Shown: piece by piece, positions 1 through 6,601 of the stretch | Layout of the letters: each line of letters begins with the position of its first letter | How positions within the stretch are numbered: position 1 is the first letter of the stretch | Origin: Pasteurellaceae bacterium | Lineage (GTDB): Bacteria > Pseudomonadota > Gammaproteobacteria > Enterobacterales > Pasteurellaceae | NCBI GenBank assembly: GCA_900756875.1 | Contig: CAAELW010000130.1 | Coordinates: 1-8,017 of the forward strand | Reading direction: 5' to 3' | Length of the DNA stretch: 8,017 bases | Program-made: the position numbers and the translations under genes | The notes under the pieces: generated by a model | Told to the model about the DNA's origin: nothing | Databases searched by the model: none | Seen by the model: only the letters and a program-made list of their open reading frames with translations

Positions 1-172
1 AGATGAAGTATCAAACTTACTTGCTGGTTTACAAGAACGTTTTTATCAATATCGTAATGATGAAGCACTTTTAGATGAGATTTTACGTCAAGGTGCGGAA
101 AAAGCCCGTGCAAGAGCGAAAGAAACCCTTGCCAAAGTATACGAAGCCGTCGGTTTTGTTGCTGCAAAATAA
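1..172 (+). CDS. trpS: Tryptophan-tRNA ligase, C-terminal end (partial)
   Basis: This is the last 56 codons of a gene that begins before the window; the reading frame starts at base 2 and stops with TAA at 170-172. TrpRS charges tRNA-Trp with tryptophan in the cytoplasm. The visible tail matches the C-terminal helices of E. coli TrpS closely, with the same pattern of [13 protein letters not shown], then [13 protein letters not shown], then [10 protein letters not shown]. The catalytic Rossmann domain with HIGH and KMSKS motifs would lie outside the window, so identification rests on the tail alone. A strong hairpin terminator follows 13 bases after the stop. The end looks intact, with no frameshift. 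Confidence 0.93.
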   Translation, partial: DEVSNLLAGLQERFYQYRNDEALLDEILRQGAEKARARAKETLAKVYEAVGFVAAK

Positions 173-185
173 TTTTAAACTTAAT

Positions 186-211
186 AAGCCGTGTTATATC
201 ACGGCTTTTTT
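186..211 (+). terminator. Intrinsic terminator of trpS
   Basis: An 8-bp perfect stem (AAGCCGTG at 186-193, CACGGCTT at 200-207) closes a 6-base loop and runs into six Ts (206-211). It follows the trpS stop directly. It ends only 16 bases before the start codon of the next gene, so that gene must be expressed by read-through or from a promoter inside the trpS end. Confidence 0.85.
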
Positions 212-227
212 AGATAAGGAGAAAAAG

Positions 228-518
228 ATGGCCATTCAAACTGAAAAACCAATTGAATGCGTAGGTTGTAATACTTTCGATATGAAATCATTGTTTGATA
301 ATAGTGATTGTAGTTTACCTATCGAACAGTTTTACGCGACTCGTCAAGATGCAGAAGGCGCATTGGAGTATTTCACGTTAAAAGCACGTGATATCGAAAG
401 TGAACCTTGTCAAATTCAGTCTGAAATTCAACAGGTTGAAGATGGATACTTGCTTAAAGCGGTTTTCACATTTTGCTGCCAAGCGGAATTAGTGATTTTC
501 CAAATGAAACTTTCGTAA
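228..518 (+). CDS. YfcZ/YiiS-family protein (UPF0381/DUF406)
   Basis: A 96-residue cytoplasmic protein of the YfcZ/YiiS family, whose function is unknown. The pattern DNSDC near residues 24-28, the run from RDIESEPC to residue 61, and the C-terminal [13 protein letters not shown] (80-92) align with E. coli YfcZ. Cysteines lie at 11, 14, 28, 61, 83 and 84; the CVGC pair and the adjacent CC could suit metal or thiol chemistry, but this is inference. The start is ATG 228 because AAGGAG (216-221) lies 6 bases upstream; the frame stays open further upstream, but that region is the trpS end and its terminator. Only 32 bases separate the stop from the next gene, with no convincing terminator, so the two are probably co-transcribed. 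Confidence 0.85.
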   Translation: MAIQTEKPIECVGCNTFDMKSLFDNSDCSLPIEQFYATRQDAEGALEYFTLKARDIESEPCQIQSEIQQVEDGYLLKAVFTFCCQAELVIFQMKLS

Positions 519-550
519 GTGATGACTTACTCTAGAAAACAGCGTTTTTT

Positions 551-1339
551 GTGACCGCACTTTCTGATATTTATGTTCCCCTGCATCGTATTATTCCTTT
601 TTCTAATGTGGAAGGACAGGGGAATCGCACCAGTATTTTCTTACAAGGCTGTAAGCTAAACTGCCTTTATTGCCATAATCCAGAAACCATTCCTCGTTAT
701 GCTGAAGGGGCGCATCAAGTCAGTCTGCAGTATTTGTATGAGCAAGTAATGGATGCGGTACCTTTCATTCGTGGTGTGACGGTTTCTGGCGGGGAGCCTA
801 CCATTCATCATAAAAAGCTCGTTCCATTGTTTCAAAAACTACGTAAGGAAGGACTAACTTGCTATTTGGATAGCAGTGGTTTCTTTGAATTTGAAGCAAT
901 TCGTCCTTTAATTGATGTGACAGACAAATTTCTCTTTGACCTGAAAGGTGAAGGGCTTGGCTTGCAAAGTTTATGCTTTGATAGACAAAATCGCCAAGGC
1001 ATCGTCCCTAAAAACATCATTCCTACTCATCAACATATCAAGCAAGAAAATTTAGATCGCAATTTGAAGAATTTAGCGCAATTATTACCATTAAATAAAG
1101 TGGAAGAAGTGCGGTTAGTTTATGTGGCAAATTTTTTTGATGCAGAACAGTTGGTGGAAAAAGTCGCTTCCTTATTGAAAGATTATCCGGATGTTTTGTT
1201 CAAAATTATCCGAATGCACACAAAAGGTGCGCGCGATGCCGAAGGGCTGACACCTTATGTCCCAACCGTTGAACAAACGCAAGCGCTTGAAAACTATGCG
1301 AAATCTTGTGGTCTGACCAAAATTGTGACCATTTTATAA
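551..1339 (+). CDS. yjjW: YjjW-type glycyl-radical enzyme activase (radical SAM)
   Basis: A 262-residue radical-SAM protein. The family uses a [4Fe-4S] cluster and S-adenosylmethionine to install a glycyl radical on a partner enzyme under anaerobic conditions. The cluster motif CKLNCLYC (34-41) follows the conserved IIPFSNVEGQGN (14-25) and FLQGC; VSGGEP (78-83) is the SAM-binding GGE motif and FDLKG (129-133) is typical of activases. The segment from CHNP to VSGGE is short and has no further cysteine pairs, so the ferredoxin-like insert of larger activases is absent. The start is GTG 551: an in-frame TAG at 533 excludes longer forms, and the next GTG (608) would cut the conserved N-terminus. 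No clear ribosome binding site is visible. The YjjI-type partner is not adjacent. The YjjW subfamily is assigned from overall pattern and from the neighbouring nucleoside genes; another activase subgroup is possible. Confidence 0.8.
   Translation: MTALSDIYVPLHRIIPFSNVEGQGNRTSIFLQGCKLNCLYCHNPETIPRYAEGAHQVSLQYLYEQVMDAVPFIRGVTVSGGEPTIHHKKLVPLFQKLRKEGLTCYLDSSGFFEFEAIRPLIDVTDKFLFDLKGEGLGLQSLCFDRQNRQGIVPKNIIPTHQHIKQENLDRNLKNLAQLLPLNKVEEVRLVYVANFFDAEQLVEKVASLLKDYPDVLFKIIRMHTKGARDAEGLTPYVPTVEQTQALENYAKSCGLTKIVTIL
553..563 (-). repeat. DNA uptake signal sequence (USS)
   Basis: GACCGCACTTT is the complement of the Hin-type uptake signal AAAGTGCGGTC, core at 554-562. It overlaps the GTG start and encodes residues T-A-L of the activase. 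Confidence 0.9.
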
Positions 1340-1369
1340 GCAAACATATCGAAAAGTAGCAAAAATATT

Positions 1370-1398
1370 CCGACTTTTTACCGAAAAACAAGTAGAAT
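1370..1398 (+). promoter_or_regulatory. Candidate promoter for the nucleoside transporter gene
   Basis: A TAGAAT -10 element (1393-1398) has CCGACT 17 bases upstream (1370-1375), which matches TTGACA only at GAC. The TATAAT match is 5 of 6 and the position, 48 bases before the start codon, is reasonable. The gap between the flanking genes (106 bases) favours a separate promoter, but the -35 is poor. Confidence 0.3.
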
Positions 1399-1445
1399 AG
1401 GACAATTTTATTCACTTACTTATCTAACCAACCTAGGGGAAAAAA

Positions 1446-2693
1446 ATGGGTATTTTAGGTAGCGTTTTAGGCATTGTCGTATTACTGATCATTGCCGTAT
1501 TATTTTCAAATAATCGTAAGGCGATTAATTTACGTACTGTATTAGGGGCTTTGGCGATCCAAATCGGATTTGCGGCCCTTATTTTGTATGTGCCGTATGG
1601 CCGTGATGCATTACAAGCTACAGCAAATGGAGTGTCAAATGTTATTGCGTATGGTAACGAAGGGATTAATTTCGTCTTTGGTGGATTAGCAGATCCTTCA
1701 AATGTCGGCTTTATCTTTGCGGTGAAAGTTTTACCAATCATCGTCTTTTTCTCCGGTTTAATTTCTGTGCTTTATTACTTAGGTATCATGCAAGCCGTCA
1801 TCAAAGTGATCGGTGGTGCATTACAAGCGGCATTAGGCACATCAAAAGCAGAATCTATGTCTGCTGCAGCGAACATCTTCGTTGGTCAAACAGAAGCACC
1901 GTTAGTGGTTCGTCCTTACATTAGAAATATGACCCAATCTGAATTATTCGCCATCATGGCGGGTGGTACAGCCTCTATCGCGGGTTCTGTAATGGCGGGT
2001 TACGCAGAAATGGGCGTACCGTTGACTTACTTAATTGCGGCATCTTTCATGGCTGCACCTGCAGGTTTGTTATTTGCGAAAATTTTATTCCCACAAACTG
2101 AACAATTTACCGATAAACAACCTGATGCAGACGATAGCGAAAAACCAACTAACGTGCTTGAAGCAATGGCCGGCGGTGCGAGTGCTGGTATGCAATTAGC
2201 GTTAAACGTTGGTGCAATGTTAATCGCATTCGTAGGTTTAATTGCTTTAGTTAACGGTATTTTAGGCGGCGTAGGCGGCTGGTTCGGTTACGGTGATTTA
2301 ACTTTACAATCAATCTTTGGTTGGGTATTCAAACCATTAGCTTACTTAATCGGTGTATCTTGGGAAGAATCTGCTGTTGCAGGTCAAATGATCGGGCTTA
2401 AATTGGCAGTAAATGAATTCGTGGGTTACTTAGAATTTGCGAAATACTTACAACCAGATGCAGCAGTTGTATTAAGTGAAAAAACCAAAGCCATCATTAC
2501 TTTCGCATTATGTGGTTTCGCTAACTTCAGCTCTATCGCAATCTTAATCGGCGGTATCGGTGGTATGGCACCAAATCGTCGTGGTGATGTGGCTCGCTTA
2601 GGTTTAAAAGCAGTTGTCGCAGGTACATTAGCTAACTTAATGAGTGCGACTATCGCAGGTTTATTCATCGAGTTAAGCGGCGTAGCAATGTAA
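1446..2693 (+). CDS. NupC/NupX-type concentrative nucleoside transporter (CNT family)
   Basis: A 415-residue inner-membrane cation-coupled nucleoside symporter. Hydrophobic helices start at once (residues 3-20), with no cleaved signal. The core motifs of the family, as known from the Vibrio cholerae CNT structure, are all present: [10 protein letters not shown] (143-152, the HP1 nucleoside-binding Q-T-E, with N143 near the sodium site), GTASIAGSV (174-182, sodium-site region), [12 protein letters not shown] (317-328, the G-x-K-x3-NEFVA signature with E324), and CGFANFSS (356-363, HP2 with F358, N360 and S363). The signature alanine after NEFV is glycine here. ATG 1446 has AGGGGA (1435-1440) 5 bases upstream. 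It lies next to deoD and so probably imports purine or other nucleosides for phosphorolysis; the exact substrate and the choice between nupC and nupX cannot be read from sequence. Confidence 0.93.
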   Translation: MGILGSVLGIVVLLIIAVLFSNNRKAINLRTVLGALAIQIGFAALILYVPYGRDALQATANGVSNVIAYGNEGINFVFGGLADPSNVGFIFAVKVLPIIVFFSGLISVLYYLGIMQAVIKVIGGALQAALGTSKAESMSAAANIFVGQTEAPLVVRPYIRNMTQSELFAIMAGGTASIAGSVMAGYAEMGVPLTYLIAASFMAAPAGLLFAKILFPQTEQFTDKQPDADDSEKPTNVLEAMAGGASAGMQLALNVGAMLIAFVGLIALVNGILGGVGGWFGYGDLTLQSIFGWVFKPLAYLIGVSWEESAVAGQMIGLKLAVNEFVGYLEFAKYLQPDAAVVLSEKTKAIITFALCGFANFSSIAILIGGIGGMAPNRRGDVARLGLKAVVAGTLANLMSATIAGLFIELSGVAM

Positions 2694-2712
2694 TTAAAAT
2701 GTGGTGAATTTT

Positions 2713-2723
2713 GACCGCACTTT
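2713..2723 (-). repeat. DNA uptake signal sequence (USS)
   Basis: GACCGCACTTT, complement of the Hin uptake signal with core at 2714-2722. A single unpaired copy between the transporter stop and the following hairpin. Confidence 0.9.
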
Positions 2724-2730
2724 ATCTCTC

Positions 2731-2755
2731 AACACCACGAATCATTCGTGGTGTT
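2731..2755 (+). terminator. Perfect hairpin after the transporter gene, probable terminator
   Basis: Eleven-base arms, AACACCACGAA (2731-2741) and TTCGTGGTGTT (2745-2755), are exact complements with a 3-base TCA loop. The stem is stable but is followed by GTACTTT rather than a run of Ts, so it may be a weak terminator or an RNA-stabilising or processing hairpin between the transporter and deoD messages. Confidence 0.55.
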
Positions 2756-2769
2756 GTACTTTAAAGCAA

Positions 2770-2785
2770 GCGAAAACGTTTGCTT
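2770..2785. promoter_or_regulatory. PurR-like operator upstream of deoD
   Basis: GCGAAAACGTTTGCTT matches the E. coli PurR consensus ACGCAAACGTTTGCGT at 13 of 16 positions, including the central AAACGTTT. PurR, a LacI-family repressor that responds to hypoxanthine and guanine, fits a purine salvage gene. The site ends 36 bases before the deoD start. The same bases also lie in a 9-bp RNA stem (2764-2772 with 2777-2785, one G-U pair), which is an alternative explanation. Confidence 0.5.
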
Positions 2786-2821
2786 AAATGACTTTTTATT
2801 TATCAACAAGAGGAAAAAACA

Positions 2822-3538
2822 ATGACTCCACATATTAACGCTCCTGAAGGCGCATTTGCAGATGTTGTATTAATGCCAGGCGATCCGCTTCGTGCAAAAT
2901 ATATTGCTGAAACATTCTTAGAAAATGCGAAAGAAGTGACTAACGTTCGCAATATGTTGGGTTATACCGGTACTTATAAAGGTCGTCGTATCTCTGTTAT
3001 GGGTCACGGTATGGGTATCCCATCTTGCTCAATTTATGCAAAAGAATTAATTACTGAATACGGCGTGAAAAAAATCATCCGTGTTGGTTCTTGTGGTGCC
3101 GTACGTATGGACGTTAAAGTACGTGATGTTATCATCGGCCTTGGTGCATGTACTGATTCAAAAGTAAACCGTATCCGTTTCAAAGATAACGATTTTGCTG
3201 CAATTGCTGATTTTGATATGGCACAAGCAGCGGTTCAAGCTGCGAAAGAAAAAGGTAAGCAAGTTCGCGTAGGAAATCTTTTCTCTGCAGACCTATTCTA
3301 CACGCCAGATTTCGAAATGTTTGATGTGATGGAAAAATACGGCATTTTAGGCGTAGAAATGGAAGCAGCTGGTATCTATGGCGTAGCAGCAGAATATGGT
3401 GTAAAAGCACTTTGTATCTGTACCGTTTCAGACCATATTCGTACACACGAACAAACTACTGCAGAAGAACGTCAATTAACCTTCAATGATATGATTGAAA
3501 TTGCGTTAGAGTCTGTATTAATTGGTGATAAAGCATAA
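2822..3538 (+). CDS. deoD: Purine nucleoside phosphorylase, DeoD type
   Basis: A 238-residue cytoplasmic enzyme that cleaves purine (deoxy)nucleosides with phosphate to the free base and (deoxy)ribose-1-phosphate; the family forms hexamers. Residues known from E. coli PNP are at the same numbers: H4, GDPLR with G20 and R24, R43, R87 and S90 in RVGSCGA (phosphate site), F159, VEMEAAG with M180 and E181 (ribose site), S203-D204 in SDHI (general acid) and R217. Length equals that of the E. coli protein. ATG 2822 has AAGAGGA (2808-2814) 7 bases upstream. It follows the nucleoside transporter, giving an uptake-plus-phosphorolysis pair, but the hairpin and PurR-like box between them suggest partly independent expression. 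It ends in a bidirectional terminator shared with greB. Confidence 0.98.
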   Translation: MTPHINAPEGAFADVVLMPGDPLRAKYIAETFLENAKEVTNVRNMLGYTGTYKGRRISVMGHGMGIPSCSIYAKELITEYGVKKIIRVGSCGAVRMDVKVRDVIIGLGACTDSKVNRIRFKDNDFAAIADFDMAQAAVQAAKEKGKQVRVGNLFSADLFYTPDFEMFDVMEKYGILGVEMEAAGIYGVAAEYGVKALCICTVSDHIRTHEQTTAEERQLTFNDMIEIALESVLIGDKA

Positions 3539-3559
3539 TTTATCCGATTGATAGAATAA

Positions 3560-3595
3560 AAAAGAGCGGTCAATTTTGACCGCTCTTTTGTTTTT
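3560..3595. terminator. Bidirectional terminator between deoD and greB
   Basis: Arms AAAAGAGCGGTCAA (3560-3573) and TTGACCGCTCTTTT (3576-3589) are exact complements. A T-rich tail follows on the plus strand (to 3595), and the A-run at 3558-3563 gives the U-tract for greB on the minus strand. Each arm carries AAGAGCGGTCA, one base away from the uptake signal, so this looks like a decayed uptake-signal pair. Confidence 0.88.
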
Positions 3596-3603
3596 CTACT
3601 TCG

Positions 3604-4080
3604 CTATTTTTCATACCAAATTCGGTTCACATAAAGCACCACTTTGCCCGAGGGTGTTTCCACATGAATTTCATCATCAACACCTTTTCCGATTAAGGCA
3701 CGTGCGACGGGAGAATCAATGGAGATCCAGTTTTTAGCGGGATCAAATTCATCGCAGCCAACAAGGCGATATTGCTTCACTTCACCTTCTTCATCTTCTA
3801 GCTCAACCCAGGCACCGAAAAACACTTTGCCTTCTTGTTTCGGGTGGTAATCCACGATTTGTAACACTTCTAAGCGTTTGGAAAGGAAACGTACACGGCG
3901 ATCAATTTCACGTAAACGACGTTTACCGTAAATATATTCTGCGTTTTCACTGCGGTCACCAAGTGCGGCGGCATCTGAAACCGCTTGGGTAACTTTAGGA
4001 CGTTCTTCTTTCCACAAAAATTTAAGTTCTTGGTCAAGGGTAAGCCAGCCTTGACGGGTAATGTAATTTGATTTTGCCAT
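3604..4080 (-). CDS. greB: Transcription elongation factor GreB
   Basis: A 158-residue cytoplasmic factor that enters the secondary channel of RNA polymerase and stimulates cleavage of backtracked RNA. The N-terminal coiled coil (about 10-75) carries the acidic tip LGDRSENAEY (40-49); D42 and E45 correspond to the Mg-binding tip pair of the Gre family. The C-terminal FKBP-like domain has the typical stretch CDEFDPAKNWIS (109-120) followed by IDSPVARALIGK (121-132). NWIS and the length favour GreB over GreA. The start ATG (complement of 4078-4080) fits the family N-terminus, but the leader is A/T-rich with no visible ribosome binding site. It is convergent with deoD and divergent from tex. Confidence 0.96.
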   Translation of the reverse strand: MAKSNYITRQGWLTLDQELKFLWKEERPKVTQAVSDAAALGDRSENAEYIYGKRRLREIDRRVRFLSKRLEVLQIVDYHPKQEGKVFFGAWVELEDEEGEVKQYRLVGCDEFDPAKNWISIDSPVARALIGKGVDDEIHVETPSGKVVLYVNRIWYEK

Positions 4081-4106
4081 AATAAAAATAAAAGAAATTT
4101 TTTTGA

Positions 4107-4135
4107 ATTATATTTGAGCCTGTTGTCTAAAACCA
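4107..4135 (-). promoter_or_regulatory. Candidate greB promoter
   Basis: On the minus strand a perfect TATAAT (complement of 4107-4112) has TGGTTT 17 bases upstream (complement of 4130-4135), a poor -35. Predicted transcription would start near 4100, giving a leader of about 20 bases. Confidence 0.45.
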
Positions 4136-4142
4136 GTATTCT
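4114..4142 (+). promoter_or_regulatory. Candidate tex promoter
   Basis: TTGAGC (4114-4119) and TATTCT (4137-4142) are spaced by 17 bases, each matching consensus at 4 of 6. The predicted start near 4149 gives a leader of about 38 bases. It overlaps the candidate greB promoter on the other strand. Confidence 0.4.
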
Positions 4143-4173
4143 ATTTCCGTTTTTATCGAATCCTTTAATAACA

Positions 4174-4179
4174 AAGAAG
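4174..4179 (+). promoter_or_regulatory. Ribosome binding site deciding the tex start
   Basis: AAGAAG lies 7 bases before ATG 4187 but only 1 base before the in-frame ATG 4181, so 4187 is the better start. The motif is a weak Shine-Dalgarno match. Confidence 0.55.
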
Positions 4180-4186
4180 TATGACA

Positions 4187-6499
4187 ATGTTAAATCAACA
4201 AATTAGCCAAATTATTGCGGCAGAATTAACCGTTCAACCCCAACAAATCCTCGCCGCCATTCAATTATTAGATGATGGCAACACCATTCCATTTATCGCC
4301 CGTTATCGTAAAGAAGCCACTGGTGGCTTGGATGACACCCAACTTCGTCATTTTGAAACCCGTTTAATTTATTTACGTGAATTAGAAGATCGTCGTCAAA
4401 CCATTTTGAAATCTATTGAAGAGCAAGGGAAATTGACCGATGAATTGCGTGATAAAATCCATGCGACACAAAGCAAAACCGAATTAGAAGATTTGTATTT
4501 GCCATACAAACCAAAACGTCGTACGAAAGGGCAAATTGCGATTGAAGCCGGTCTTGAGCCATTGGCTGATTTACTTTGGAACGAGCCGAAAAATGATCCT
4601 GAAACGGCAGCAGCGGAATTTATAAATGCTGATAAAGGCGTAACAGATACTAAAGTCGCACTTGATGGCGCACGCTATATTTTAATGGAGCGTTTTGCTG
4701 AAGATGCGGGTTTATTAGCGAAAGTCCGGGATTATTTAGCGAAAAATGCCGTTATTGTATCCAAAGTGATCGAAGGCAAAGAGACGGAAGGTGCAAAATT
4801 CCAAGATTATTTCGATCACCAAGAATTATTGAAAAATGTGCCTTCTCACCGAGCATTAGCGATGTTCCGAGGACGTAATGAGGGCATTTTACAATTAAGC
4901 TTAAATGCTGATCCTGATGCAGAAGAGGGAAGTCGTCAAAGCTATTGTGAAGAGATTATTCGTGATTATTTAGATGTCCGTTTTACGGGGCAGCCTGCAG
5001 ATAAATGGCGTGAGCAAGTAATTGCGTGGACATGGAAAATCAAAGTTTCGTTGCATTTAGAAACGGAATTAATGGCAAGTTTACGTGAAAAAGCGGAAGA
5101 AGAAGCCATTGATGTTTTTGCTCGAAATCTGACCGCACTTTTAATGGCTGCACCGGCTGGCGCGAAAAGCACTATGGGCTTGGACCCGGGCTTGCGTACG
5201 GGAGTTAAAGTCGCAGTGGTGGATAACACCGGTAAATTATTAGATACCACCACCATTTATCCACACACGGGGCGTGAAGCCGAAGCACAAGTGGCGATTT
5301 TCAGCTTGATCCGCAAACATAACGTGGAATTAATTGCTATTGGTAACGGTACGGCTTCTCGTGAAACCGAACGTTTTGCGAAAGAAGTGATTAAAGAAAT
5401 CAAAGAAAATAAACCACAAACCGTTGTGGTGAGCGAAGCAGGCGCATCGGTTTATTCTGCTTCTGAATTTGCGGCAAATGAATTCCCAAATTTAGATGTA
5501 TCTTTGCGTGGTGCGGTCTCTATTGCCCGTCGTTTACAAGATCCATTGGCCGAATTAGTAAAAATCGAACCGAAAGCCATTGGTGTCGGGCAATATCAAC
5601 ATGATGTAAACCAAACCCAACTTGCGCGTAAACTCGATGCGGTGGTGGAAGACTGTGTAAACGCAGTAGGTGTGGATTTGAATACAGCATCCGCACCATT
5701 ACTTGCTCGCGTAGCAGGGATGACGAAAACTTTAGCGCAAAACATTGTGGAATATCGTGATGAAAATGGTCGTTTTGAAAGCCGTGCAAAATTGAAAAAA
5801 GTGCCACGTTTAGGGCCAAAAGCCTTTGAGCAATGTGCAGGCTTTATGCGTATTGCAGGCGGGAAAAATCCACTTGATGCTTCAGGTGTCCACCCAGAAG
5901 CTTACCCTGTAGTGGAAAAAATCTTGCAAGCCACCGCGCAATCTATCCAAGATTTAATGGGCAATGCGGGTGTGGTACGTCAGCTTGATGCAAAACAATT
6001 CATTGATGAGCAATTTGGTTTACCAACCGTTCAAGATATTTTCAAAGAACTAGAAAAACCGGGGCGCGATCCGCGTGGTGAGTTTAAAACTGCCGTATTC
6101 GCAGAAGGCGTGGAAGAAATCACCGATTTAAAACCAGGTATGATTTTAGAAGGTACCGTCACCAATGTGACTAACTTCGGTGCATTTGTGGATATTGGTG
6201 TTCACCAAGACGGTTTAGTACATATTTCATCATTAAGCGATAAATTCGTAGAAGATCCACATCAAGTGGTGAAAACGGGCGATATCGTGAAAGTGAAAGT
6301 CTTAGAAGTGGATGTGCCGCGTAAACGTATTGCATTAACGATGCGATTAGATGAAAGTGCGGTCAAAAATGACGGCAAATCTGACCGCACTTTAAGTGCT
6401 AAACCAAGAAGCAATGCGCCTCGCCAAGATCGCAATCCAAGAGGAAATAGTGCGATGGGTAATGCCTTTGCCGATGCGTTGAAAAATTGGAAAAAATAA
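4187..6499 (+). CDS. tex: Tex/YhgF RNA-binding transcription accessory protein
   Basis: A 770-residue cytoplasmic nucleic-acid-binding protein of the Tex (YhgF) family, linked in other bacteria to transcription and toxin expression; its precise role is unsettled. Domains in order: the helical Tex N-domain (about 1-190, with [19 protein letters not shown] at 32-50); a YqgF/RNase H-like fold from [17 protein letters not shown] (330-346) to about 460; helix-hairpin-helix repeats (about 495-556, with [14 protein letters not shown] and [13 protein letters not shown]); and an S1 domain (650-722, with [20 protein letters not shown]). A basic tail of about 48 residues follows, rich in K, R, N and S. 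Close resemblance to E. coli YhgF runs through to the S1 domain, and the tail diverges. ATG 4181 is also in frame and would add two residues. The tail contains a paired uptake signal. It is divergent from greB. Confidence 0.97.
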   Translation: MLNQQISQIIAAELTVQPQQILAAIQLLDDGNTIPFIARYRKEATGGLDDTQLRHFETRLIYLRELEDRRQTILKSIEEQGKLTDELRDKIHATQSKTELEDLYLPYKPKRRTKGQIAIEAGLEPLADLLWNEPKNDPETAAAEFINADKGVTDTKVALDGARYILMERFAEDAGLLAKVRDYLAKNAVIVSKVIEGKETEGAKFQDYFDHQELLKNVPSHRALAMFRGRNEGILQLSLNADPDAEEGSRQSYCEEIIRDYLDVRFTGQPADKWREQVIAWTWKIKVSLHLETELMASLREKAEEEAIDVFARNLTALLMAAPAGAKSTMGLDPGLRTGVKVAVVDNTGKLLDTTTIYPHTGREAEAQVAIFSLIRKHNVELIAIGNGTASRETERFAKEVIKEIKENKPQTVVVSEAGASVYSASEFAANEFPNLDVSLRGAVSIARRLQDPLAELVKIEPKAIGVGQYQHDVNQTQLARKLDAVVEDCVNAVGVDLNTASAPLLARVAGMTKTLAQNIVEYRDENGRFESRAKLKKVPRLGPKAFEQCAGFMRIAGGKNPLDASGVHPEAYPVVEKILQATAQSIQDLMGNAGVVRQLDAKQFIDEQFGLPTVQDIFKELEKPGRDPRGEFKTAVFAEGVEEITDLKPGMILEGTVTNVTNFGAFVDIGVHQDGLVHISSLSDKFVEDPHQVVKTGDIVKVKVLEVDVPRKRIALTMRLDESAVKNDGKSDRTLSAKPRSNAPRQDRNPRGNSAMGNAFADALKNWKK
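5131..5141 (-). repeat. DNA uptake signal sequence (USS) inside tex
   Basis: GACCGCACTTT, core complement at 5132-5140. It encodes T-A-L in the helix before the RNase H-like domain, so the codon choice also serves as an uptake signal. Confidence 0.88.
6354..6393. repeat. Inverted pair of uptake signals within the tex coding tail
   Basis: AAAGTGCGGTCA (6354-6365) and TGACCGCACTTT (6382-6393) are exact 12-base inverted copies around a 16-base spacer. They encode part of the variable tail, about residues 723-736 of Tex. Such pairs usually lie between genes as terminators; here no T-run follows and the frame stays open. Confidence 0.92.
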
Positions 6500-6513
6500 T
6501 TTCGTCATTTAGA

Positions 6514-6542
6514 TGAACATTGTGGCCAAATAGGCGTACAAT
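6514..6542 (+). promoter_or_regulatory. Candidate promoter for the 127-residue protein gene
   Basis: TGAACA (6514-6519, 4 of 6) and TACAAT (6537-6542, 5 of 6) are spaced by 17 bases. Transcription would begin near 6549, at the end of the left arm of the tex terminator. Confidence 0.45.
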
Positions 6543-6543
6543 G

Positions 6544-6578
6544 AAGGGGATCTGGTCAATCATCCAATCCCCTTTTTT
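6544..6578 (+). terminator. Intrinsic terminator of tex
   Basis: AAGGGGAT (6544-6551) pairs with ATCCCCTT (6567-6574), extended inwards by TGG/CCA after one bulged base, and runs into six Ts (6573-6578). It ends 23 bases before the next start codon. Confidence 0.8.
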
Positions 6579-6601
6579 ATTTCAACGAAAGGAATATTCT
6601 T

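Noticed and set aside
75..227. Upstream in-frame extension of the YfcZ-type protein to an ATG at 75
   Set aside because: The extension overlaps the trpS end and the terminator hairpin, and encodes a lysine-rich stretch with no family resemblance; ATG 228 has a clear ribosome binding site.
1338..1353. Second PurR-like box at the end of the activase gene
   Set aside because: Only one half (AAGCAAAC) matches; about 9 of 16 positions agree and the other half is lost, so it is no better than chance.
1351..1377. Hairpin terminator after the activase (AAAAGT pairing with ACTTTT)
   Set aside because: Six mostly A-T pairs around a 15-base loop; too weak to support.
1206..1741. Minus-strand open frames opposite the activase and the transporter, and similar ones opposite deoD and tex
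   Set aside because: They are mirror frames of strongly conserved genes, with no ribosome binding site or recognisable protein features.
3960..3968. Uptake signal inside greB (AAGTGCGGC)
   Set aside because: One base differs in the nine-base core, so it is not listed as an exact signal; it encodes conserved residues near the coiled-coil tip and may be coincidence.
3870..4187. A 105-codon minus-strand frame overlapping greB out of phase
   Set aside because: It overlaps the well-supported greB frame and encodes a low-quality sequence without family features.
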